Shown here piece by piece: positions 9,858 through 21,800 of a stretch of DNA of 64,000 bases. A program made the translations under genes and the position numbers. The notes under the pieces were generated by a model that had not been told where the DNA came from, did not search any database, and saw only the letters and a program-made list of their open reading frames with translations. Source of the stretch: Argopecten irradians (taxonomy: Eukaryota > Mollusca > Bivalvia > Pectinida > Pectinidae); assembly GCF_041381155.1 (NCBI RefSeq), contig NC_091134.1:2600001-2664000 (forward strand), written 5' to 3'. Numbering within the stretch: the stretch's first letter is position 1; each line of letters starts with the position of its first letter.

Positions 9858-12800
9858 ATGGGGAGAAAAAGGGACCTGACGAACGTGGTAAAGTCGGGAC
9901 CTGGAAGGAAAACAAAGAAGCAGAAACCTCCACAGATCCCGAATGCTTTGAAGAATCTGAATGAAGATGAAGGTACTGGTTTCGTGATTAACATTCGTGG
10001 CATATCTAAAAGATTCAGTACAATATTTGTCATCATGTCTTCTTGAAGTAGTCTGCTACATGTACAATTAAGTGGCAGATAAGTGTTCTTAAAATACATA
10101 CTGTATACAGTCTATATATGTATATAGCTATTGTACCCAATAACAGGTCGAGAAGTCCTGATTTGGCTATTAACAACTTTATAAGCCCAACATGATAATT
10201 TGTAATTTGAAATACCTCTTTCAGAAAAGGTAAATGCCTTATAAGTGACAAAAAGCGTAAGTTATGGTAGGTAGTTATATGATCACTAGGTCCATCAATG
10301 AATACAATAAAACTCCTACATGTATCTCAATGTGTGATATTGGTATGGTATACAGGGGTTTCATTATCTTTCAGGAGAGGCAGTACAATTGCAATTTCAG
10401 GGGGTACTTTTCTATACTATCTGTATGCTATCAAATGTAATTTAGCCCAAATCAGGCGGTACCACAGCTAGGTTCAACCGGCAAAAAGTACTGGGTACCG
10501 CCTGTTATTGAAACCCCTGGGTATAGAGTGTATACATTTTGATATATAATTATATTATTTACCTTTTGTTTACAGATGATTCAGATAAGAAGTTATCCAG
10601 CAGACAGAAACAACGGTATTAATTTTGAACTTTAAACAGACAATGCATTCCACCCAATAAGTTGATAAGCTGCCAGGGCACGTACTTTTGCAAAACCATT
10701 ATTGCGCAAATTAATGCAATAAATCAATATGCAAAAGAAATTAAATAAAATAATATTTTTCATATTTCACTTTCAGTCTGCATTTAATTTGAGGTTAATG
10801 AAATATTAAGGCTTTAAAAGGGAGAGGAGTGCTTATTGGGTCGAATGCAGTATCTTATAAAATTTAATATTCTTTATCAAAGATGATTCACAGGTATTTG
10901 AAAAGTCTTTTAATTGTCCCAGTGCTAGATATAATAAACATAATTATCATCTTTCTCTTGCTATTATTTTAATTTGATATCTTTTGATCCATTTTTTGGT
11001 TGTTAAAAGCTACAATAATACTTACATCAAGGGATCTGTAACAGTTGCCAAGCACATATGGTTAAGGCTGTTCATCAATGTTTCCCCTTAGATGTCAATT
11101 TGCTGTCATAAGCATGAAGTCAAAACATGAATGTAATGTGTAATATTTCTTGTATACTTGTTCTTGTAAATACCTGTAAATTTCGTTTCACTTGATTTTA
11201 CAATTATTTTAAATGGTTTACAGTGCAAAGAAAAGGTTACAGAAGCAACAGGAAAAGATAGAAATAAAGAAAAAGAAACAGGAAGAAAAGCTACAACAAA
11301 AATTAAAAAAGGATAGTAACAAACCTGGAAAGTTTGCTAGGGCCCCAGTTGTCAAAAAGAAAAGAAAGATGGAAGAAAGTGAAACTGAAAGTGAGGAGGA
11401 AAGTGATGATGAGGATGACGAAGAAGATGACGAAGGTAAGCTAATATGACATTAAAAGTTGCATCCACCTTTTCATTACTGGAAAAATTACTTGTCAATG
11501 AACCATCAGGTAACAAATTTTCATATCTTTACTACAACATTTATTGGCTGGGATAGTTTGAGGGATTTGTTTTTACAATTTAATATTTAAAGTTTTTATA
11601 TGTAAACTTATTAAGTTATTATACTGTCAAATTTTAAGGATGCAGAATAAATGTTCTTACATATTTAAAAAACAAAACTAGACTATTGAATATCAAATGG
11701 AATCATTTCCATCAGAAAAAATAAATCCACAGGATTAATAAGTGATTAAGGTAATTGTAAGCCTTTTAATTCAGACGAGATTTTAAGTGTTTTATGATAG
11801 CTATTGTAGAGACCCAGTGTAATAGTATGATGTAAAATTTGCAGAGGAAAGCGATGAAGAGGAGACTAAGCCTGTCAAAGGTTACTCTGATGATAACAAA
11901 GCCTGGTTAAAGCCATCGTCTAAAAAGGCCTTGATGGATTCAGATGAGGTAGGTCAACCTGTTGTTTTACTGAGGATTCAATAAGGATTTCTCTGCTCCT
12001 TCTACCGTTACCTGTAACCATAATGAAATACATACAGGACACTGGAAACCTCCGCCATAAATTTATTTTTCTTTTGTATTGGATAAGTCCTTGACAAACA
12101 GTTTCTATTACAGACAGTGGATATTATGATGACATTATGTAAGGCCCATATTATAAAGTTATGTATGGTTTCAGCCTACTACCTAGAAACTGAATGTTCC
12201 AGAAATTAAGGTGTCAGGAAATTCTAACACTAGCCCACCACTGTACCACTCCACAAAAGGGTTTCTTCAAAAACCAAAACCTTGTGTCCTTAAATTGTCA
12301 CTGCTTTTACTAACAAGAAGGGAGAATATTACAAACAAATTAAACATGGTTATCTTCTGTCATTTATCCCATCTACACCACCGCAGGAGACAGTAATTAC
12401 TTTTACTAAAAATCTAGTTTTTATAATAAAATTTATTTGTTTGTCAGTCAGAGGAGGAGGAGGAGGAGGATGACGAGGATGCGGAGAGTGATGGTGTGGG
12501 AGGCGATGACTTGCACGATTTGGGTGTATCATCATCAGATGATGATGAAGGTGAAGAAAGCAGCGAGGAAAGTGGGGATGAAGATGTAAGTAAAATAAAC
12601 ATAAAAAAATATCTGCCTGTCTCAAAAAAATATCTACCTGTCTCAAGGACTGCTATTCCTTACTTTTATCTTTATGTAATTTAGAACATTGATTCCTAAA
12701 ACTTAAGTCCTTTGGTAGGGTAAAGGTTTTATTGGAATAGCCAATATCCTATCTACAGAGGGGCTGCGGTGGTTGAGAACTTAACATGTGCTGATATATT

Positions 12801-15800
12801 ATTACAAGCTCTCCACATTTTGGTTACAAATTCAAATTCCATGTGGAGCAGTTGCCTGGTATCAATATATTGCTTCAATAAAGATTTAAACTATGAAAAT
12901 GGTGATTAATTTTTCATGCAAATTGTTTTAATATTTTAATTTTATAAATTTTGTGTATTATATCATAGTTGTTTTTATTTTTTCAGTTATTGCCTGTTGA
13001 GAAGAAAGCAAAAAAACTGAAAAAGAAGAAAGAGGAAATTAAGTAAAGAAGTTTGCAAAACTAAAACCAGATTGTTGATTTATAAGTGATTGGAATCAGT
13101 TTCATTTTCAACAGTGATAATAATATATATTATAATCAGTTTTCAAACTTTGCAATCAATTATATTTTTAATAATAGGTCTGAAAATAAGTGTACATTTC
13201 AAGTGTTGGTTAACTTATGTGCATAGCCTTATATATATACATCTATTTGAAAATGATACATTTGTACTACAGTAGTTACCCACAGTATCATTAACACTCT
13301 TATCCGTGTTCAAAAACTCTTGAATTTACAACTTTTAACTGTCTACCAGAAATGGATGAGATGACTCTGGATTTATTGGCTTACTCTCTGATATGTGTTT
13401 TTCAGAAAACAAGCGGAAGCTGAACTTCTAACCAACATGACTAACATGGAGAAGTTTACACTTCCAAGTGGGCAAGAAGTGGAGAAGGAAAATATCCTTT
13501 ATCAGGACCACATGGTCTGTGTGGGCTGTGGTCATAAACAGATATATCACACACTAGGAAAGTCTTGCACCAAGATATCCTTTATCAGGACCACATGGTC
13601 TGTGTGGGCTGTGGTCATAAACAGATATATCACACACTAGGAAAGTCTTACACAAAATATCCTTTATCAGGTCCACAATTGTCATAATCTGTGTGGGCTG
13701 TGGTCATAAACAGATATATCACACACTAGGAAAGTCTTACACCAGGGCTGCGGAAACATTTTGAAATGTACTCGTCCGTTCGGACAAGTGCTTCATCACA
13801 ATCTACTCGTCCGAATGACATTTTTACTTGTCCGCAATATTTGTCAGATAAATAAGTAGATGTGACTGTAAATATTAGCCTACAGCGGTTTTAGATATAT
13901 CCATTTGATTGTTAGAACTGTATTGATGCCGATTCGGGATAACATGACTAACAGACAGTTTTACAAGAAGACCGACAAAACATTTAATTCCCAAACAATT
14001 TTGTATGCAAGTGTTATAAAAAAGATATCTTTTTAAAGGGTCGATATTTTAACTTACTTTCCAATGTAGTAGATATATATATTATTTTTAACTCCATTAG
14101 CTTACTGGTAAGATTTTTTTAGGCGAATGTCGCTAAAAAACTGAAGCAAATTTCGCTGTGACATCTTGTTTTTCGATACACCTCTAGACTCTTGATTACG
14201 ATATCAATAGACCTCGGATTTATTAATGTTACAATGCTTTACATGCGCATGCGCATTGAAAACAAAAGTCGGGAATTCCTAGAATGATGCAGAAAACGAA
14301 AGCTTATCATTTCTTCGTCGTATTTTTAAGAAACTGTTACGAATGTCAGACCCTATATAAATTTACCGAGAAACGATATAATTAATAAGGTGTAGGTCAT
14401 ATAGTCATTGTCAGAATTTTTCACTCGTCCGACGGACAAGCGTGATGTCAACATTCACTCGTCCGATGGCCAAATCCACTCGTCTAGACGAGCGGACGAG
14501 TACTTTTCCCCAGCCCTGTACACAAGATATCCTTTATCAGGACCACATGGTCTGTGTGGGCTGTGGTCATAAACACATATATCACACACTAGGAAAGTTT
14601 GACACCAAGATATCCTTTATCAGGACCACATGGTCTGTGTGGGCTGTGGTCATAAACACATATATCACACACTAGGAAAGTTTGACACCAAGATATCCTT
14701 TATCAGGACCACATGGTCTGTGTGGGCTGTGGTCATAAACAGATATATCACACACTAGGAAAGTCTTACACCAAGATATCCTTTATCAGGACCACATGGT
14801 CTGTGTGGGCTGTGGTCATAAACAGATATATCACACACTAGGAAAGTCTTACACAAGATATCCTTTATCAGGACCACATGGCCTGTGTGGGCTGTGGTCA
14901 TAAACAGATATATCACACACTAGGAAAGTCTTACACAAGATATCCTTTATCAGGACCACATGGTCTGTGTGGGCTGTGGTCATAAACAGACACACACTAG
15001 GAAAGCCTTGCACCAAGATATCCTTTATCAGGACCACATGGTCTGTGTTTGCTGTGGTCATAAACAGATATATCACACACTAGGAAAGTCTTACACAAGA
15101 TATCCTTTATCAGGACCACATGGCCTGTGTGGGCTGTGGTCATATACAGATATATCACACACTAGGAAAGTCTTACACAAGATACCCTTTATTAGGACCA
15201 CATGGTCTGTGTGGGCTGTGGTCATAAACCGATATATCACACACTAGGAAAGTCTTACACCAAGATATCCTTTATCAGGACCACATGGTCTGTGCGGGCT
15301 GTGGTCATAAACAGACATACACTAGGAAAGTCTGACACAAGATATCTGTTATAAGGACCACATGGCCTGTGTGGGCTGTGGTCATAAGCAGGTATATCAC
15401 ACACTAGGAAAGTCTTACACCAAGATATCCTTTATCAGGACCACATGGTCTGTGTGGGCTGTGGTCATATACAGATATGTCACACACTAGGAAAGTCTTA
15501 CACCAAGATATCCTTTATGAGGACCATATGGCCTCTATGGGCTGTCATAAAGAGATATATCACACACTAGGAAAGTCTGACAACAAGATAAAATTACAAA
15601 AGACAGTTATTGAATGTTATTGAATGTGATACTGTTAAAGCAAGGAAGTTAATTTGATCATTAGTTTGAATTCCAGTGACCATTGTAGTCAAACATTCTC
15701 AAACACCACCTGTCTGTTATGTGGAAAACATCAGTTGTTCAGCTTTTTTAGATCACCTATAGACAAAATCTTTAGTGACTTATTCTAAGCGTCTTTTTGA

Positions 15801-18800
15801 AAGGAAATGAGTCCAGCTTTACTAGAATTATTAGCCTGAGATAGCATTTTAACATCATCTCCAAATGGCTGTCACAAGGTTTTCTGCAAAGATTGTGAAT
15901 TTCATGAACCCAGGGTCTCAGATTTGCCCCTTTGAAGTGGGTCAAAGTTACTAGTAGATGTATATTTAGGGAAAACACATTTATGAGCATTATTTGGTCA
16001 ATTTTCATATTGTTGTTGACCTTGACCCCTGAGTACCTGCCCAGGCACCTGATATAGCAATGGTACAACAGAGGATCAAGGAAGTGATTCATGTCCTGGC
16101 AGAGTTCAAGGATCGACGCGAGCCTGGAAGGTAATTTTAAAATATGTCTTAATCCTAGAATTCCAAATAATGGCAAATCTTTAAATGATTATCCCCATTT
16201 GTCCAAACAAACATAAAACTAAACTGTGAACCTAAATACCAATCTTTTGAATATCATGATTTCAGGTCTCGCCAGGAATATTTACGACAGCTGAGGGCCG
16301 ATTTCTGTACTTACTACAGTTACAATGAATACCTTATGGAGAAAATAATGACCTTATTTCCTCTAGAGGTAAGTTGACAGAGCCAGTCTGACACTATTAT
16401 ACTATTCTACAATGTTCTAGTACTCAATGTGTACAATCGTTTAAGAACATGGTTGTTTATATGAAAGGAAGTAAAATAACTTTTTAATTTTTAGGTCACC
16501 TGAGAGAAAGTTTCAAATGACCTATTCTAATCTCCTTTTGTACGTTGTCATCCGTATTCTAATCTCCTTTTGTACGTTGTCATCCGTCATATGTCCGTAA
16601 ATAATTGACATTTTCTACTTCTTCTCCAAAACCGCCGAAGCATTTTCAAAGAAATTTTGCAAAAACCTTTTAAGGCATAAGACCAATTAAAATTGTGAAT
16701 TATATGGTCCCCACCCCCCAGGGGGCTGTGGGAGGGGCCAAACCGGGTTAAATTTACTAGAATTTCAATAATTTTCTCCACTCACAGATGTGGTGGAATC
16801 AAATACTCTTCATAGATAGAAAGGTCTTAAGGTCTTTTACAAAAATTGTGAATTATATGACCCTGGGGTCGCACGTTTCCACCTCTAGAGGGGGTCAATT
16901 TAGTATAGTTTATTTACTTTTAGGGAAAACACATTTTTGAGCATTTTTCAGTAATTTGTAATAGGAAATAAGTCAAACTTTGTTAGAACTATTAGCCTGA
17001 GATATCATTTTAACACCATATCCATATTGGTCCTGACCGACCCCCAGTGTCCAGAGGGGTAGATCCAAAATGGGTCTGAAGGGCTAGAATTTCAAAAATC
17101 CTAGAATTTTTATAAGAAAACTCATTTATTAGCATTATTTGCTCAATTTTCATAGAAAACGAGTCAAACTTGGTTAGAATTATTAGTCTGAGAAATAGCA
17201 TTTAAACTTATCCATATTGGTCCTGGCAAAGCGTGGCAAACAGAGTAAAAATAATTAAGATTAAAGAAAAATCTTCTTCTGAATTCACAGATTTCATGGA
17301 ATCAAATGTACTCATCATGAATTAAAAGGTCAAAGTTATAAAATCACTGACTGGCTACAAGGGCCTGACGGGCCAATATATTCCATTTAATCCATTTATA
17401 TGTATTTGTTTCCTTCTGTATCCAAACTCAGGTGACTGTTAAGGCCAATGGGCCTCTTGTATAAATAATAAATTTTTAAAATATCGGAAAATCATCTTAA
17501 TATCAATGTAATCTTACAACCTGTTCAAAACAAAGTCCTCTTGCACTTGATTATGACTAAAACAAAGTAAGAAATACTTTTTATATATGACCTAACAATA
17601 ATTCACTATTAGATAAACTTTTTACCTTTCAGGTTCAAGAGTTTCTGGAGGCCAATGAAGTACCAAGACCTGTGACCATCAGAACTAATACACTGAAGAC
17701 TCGTAGGCGAGATCTCGCTCAGGTGACAATTACCGCTTTAAATCTGAATTAGTTCCATCACCATCTCATTCTCATATCCCATATCACAACCACTGAAAAA
17801 GGCTTGAAAAAATATTTAAAGATTTCTTTAGATCAAAGTAATTAATTTATCCTTTGTACTTAAAAACTGTTCCTTGGGTAGGCTGAAGGATAAATATAGA
17901 ATCGTTAAGGATACCGTTCTGTAATTTCAGGCTTTGATCAACAGAGGAGTTAACCTCGACCCGATCGGGAAGTGGTCCAAAGTCGGATTGATAGTATTTG
18001 ATACACAAGTACCACTAGGTAAGAATGACTGAAGATTAAAGTGGCATTCATTTACCAGTGGATGATTAAAGGTTTATAACGACAAAGTCATGATTATAAA
18101 ATGTAGTAATTTTCATTCCCCATCAAGGTGCCTATAGGATATCTGTGTATAGTGAATTGATTTTGTTGATTCCCAGAGATTTGTTATAATCATGTTTTAC
18201 CGTAGATACGTAGTGTATGACCACAAAAAAATAAGAAATGGTAACCAATCTTTTGGGGAATACATTGAAATCTCTGAACATCTCGGTCTGTTAGTGAATT
18301 TATCAGGATAGTTCTCATAGTTACAGTATCTGCAGATGTTTGTGATCATATGCTCTTTATATTAAGTATTTAAATTTGAATTCAAGCTCTCATGTAAAAT
18401 TACACAAAACTTTGTTTCCACATATGACACATTTCACCTTGTCCTTGTGTATGTAACATTTCACCTTGACCTTGTGTATGTAACATTTCCCCTTGACCTT
18501 GTATGTAACATTTCACCTTGACCTTGTGTATTTAACATTTCCCCTTGACCTTGTATGTAACATTTCACCTTGACCTGGTGTATTTAACATTTCACTTTGA
18601 CCTTGTGTTTGTAACATTTCACCTTGACCTTGTGTTATGTAACATTTCACCTTGACCTTGTGTATGTAACATTTCACCTTGACCTTGTGTATGTAAATTT
18701 CATTTGACTTGTGTTGTAACACACTTTGACCTTGTGTATGTAACATTTCACTTTGACCTTGTGATGTAACATTTCACTTTGACCTTGTGTATTTAACATT

Positions 18801-21800
18801 TCACTTTGACCTTGTGTTATGTAACATTTCACTTTGACCTTGTGTATGTTACATTTCACCTTGACCTTGTGTATGTAACATTTCACCTTGACCTTGTATG
18901 TAACATTTCACCTTGACCTTGTATGTAACATTTCACTTTGACCTTGTGTTTATAACATATCACTTTGACCTTGTGTATGTAAAATTTCATCTTGACCTTG
19001 TGTATGTAGGAGCGACCCCGGAGTACCTGGCTGGACATTACATCCTACAGGGAGGCTCCAGTTTCCTGCCCGTCATGGCTCTCGCCCCACAGGAGAATGA
19101 GAGAATACTGGACATGGCGTCAGCCCCGGGGGGGAAAACCACATACATAGGTCAGTATCATATGGCAGTGTTTGAGTTTTCAGAAAATATCAATTTGGTA
19201 TCATGTAAAGAAATCAAATGAGAAAAGTGGTAAATGACATCAAATCTTGATGTAGTTTGGTTGGCCTTTCTAAAGAAAAACCACTGATCTATGGTCAGTG
19301 CTAGGCAACTGACTGACCCATTTTGGTTTCCAGCTTTAAATCGAGCGATAGTGGTAGAATACCGTTGAAGCAAATGTCATAAACACTCAGCCACTACAGT
19401 CCGCCGGTGGTGTACTTAAATGTTGGACACCTCAACCAGTTGACAACCTTAGAGGCCTTACACAATTTTAGTACTCCATAGGCTTACAGTTCTAGTTCAC
19501 AATTTCAATACAAACAGACACACTGAACAGAATATTGTAGATCCAGTTCCAATGTCCGTCTTGTCCTGTTCCGTCATGCCACTTCATGTCCTGTTCTATC
19601 CTGTTACATTACATTACATCCTGTAGCATCTCATTAAGATGTCTTGCAGATATTGTTTTAAATATAAAGATGTTTACATTTATTTACAGCTGCGTTGATG
19701 AAGAATACTGGGACATTATTTGCCAATGATGCTAATGCTGACCGGGCCAAAGCCATCGTAGGGAACATTCATAGAATGGGTATTACCAACACCATTGTGT
19801 GTCATCACGATGGACGTGTGTTCCCAAAGGTAAGCTTCTTTTGCCACTCAAGTTATTGATATAGTGTAACTTCCCAAAACCGATCCCTCTCAAAACTGAT
19901 CCTTCTCAAAACCGATCCTTCTAAAAACTGATCCTCCTCAAACCTATCCCCTCTTAAAACCAAGCACGGATGTGATGTAGGGAATAAATTCTCTTTATTT
20001 ATAGTAAATAAAACTAACCAAAATAGATTCCTTCCAAATCCGAATACTAGACCAATTTTGAGATCGGAATAGTCAAATTAAACTAAAAAAAACACTTATG
20101 AAAACCGTCCTTATATGAGCGACGCCAATGGCATGAGGTCTGATAAACTAATAAATCGACCCAAGTCTATAGCTATCGCATGCTATGCCAAGGGGTGTGT
20201 TCACAGGTGTGAAGGCTATTGAGGTGATGTCATTATTTAATCATGACTATTGTTTAGATATTTAACGAATTGAAGCATGGGACATAATACACATGTATAG
20301 TGTGTACCCTTTTTGGGCTTGTAGAGTAAACCACAAAGTTGAAGCGATAAGTAAACTGTATATATAGGTCAGTGCAGACGAGAACATCCCCAAGAACATT
20401 CACGCAACTAATTACATTCATAAATGGTAACAAAGTCAAGATTGTTGTTTTCCATTCATTTTAAACATATAATTCTCTCTAAATTCTATCAATTAGTTGT
20501 AACGGATATTAGGCACATGCATATGGTTAAACATGCCGTCTAATGTAGAATACAAGTTCTGCTCAATTAAATCTCTGTCATGATGATCAATATTCAGTTC
20601 ACTTCTCCAAACTGAACCCTCTGTAAACCGGCCAAAATTCTATGCACCAACCACATTCAGTTTAGGAAAGTTCCACTATTGTTTGTACAGTGTAACTGGT
20701 CTGAAGCAGATATCACTGGGACCAGAATATTTGGCCGATATAACCAGGTTTCTGGATTAAACAGGTTTTAATCACTATGGTTTAAGTAGTGATGGTGACA
20801 GGCGGCTGGAGAATTCAACATTCTAAAGTTCAAGCAACATGACTGCAAAAGATGGAATCATACATTTCATGTGGATCATATTATGTGATTAAACTTTTCA
20901 CCAGTCTTTTACCAACATCTTAAATCGTTTTAATTGTGTGTTGTAGATTATGAAGGGTTTTGACAGAGTTCTACTGGACGCACCTTGCAGTGGAACTGGA
21001 GTTATTTCAAAGGATGTTGAAGTCAAAATAAATAAGGTGATCATCCACTAGTGAATTATACATAATTCTGAATTATTAAACAAAAACTGTAGTAAACACC
21101 TATTGTAGATATATGTTAATTATACTGTGAATAACTGTGTTAAGTAATTTCAGTATGTGACACAATAACGTTGACCATAAAGGTGTGAAAGTAAGATGAA
21201 AGTAAGAAATGTAATAAGAATTGAATAGAAACTGGTGATAATTTGAAAATATTCAAGAGCATTTTTTTGCTAATTTGTTATGATGCATCTTTTATTTCAT
21301 TTTGATATGCAATTTTTGGATAATAAATCAAGTAATTTGATAGCATTCATTAGGCAATCAGTACCTAAGGTTAGTAAATCAACCTCATTTCAAGGGAGAT
21401 AACTGAGATTATTATAATTTCATTTTAGGATGAGAAGGACATCCTACGCTGTGCACATCTACAGAAAGAATTATTGTTATCGGCCATAGACTGCTGTGAT
21501 GCTAACTCTAAGACTGGCGGATACCTGGTTTACTCAACATGTTCTGTTCTGGTATGCTTCCACCTTCCAATTTTTTATTTGTATCTGCCCTTGCGGTTAT
21601 ATAACAGATTTATCTGCCATTGCGGATGTGTATTGATGTGTGAAGTTATTTGTTTGCGAAAATTATCGTTAAGGTAATACTTTTCATCAAAAAAGACGTT
21701 CATAAAATAATGACATCACAATGGATACCTACCCAGGAGATAACTCTGTAATATGCATAGACAGAATAATTGTTTGTTAAATTCAATGATGTTCTGTACT

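Noticed and set aside
9830-10251. Minus-strand frames opposite NOP2 exon 1
   Set aside because: Shadows of the true coding exon and intron 1.
13395-13640. Extension of NOP2 exon 7 through the repeat ([17 protein letters not shown])
   Set aside because: The U12 donor at 13492 gives the conserved junction, and the extension ends in a stop within the second unit.
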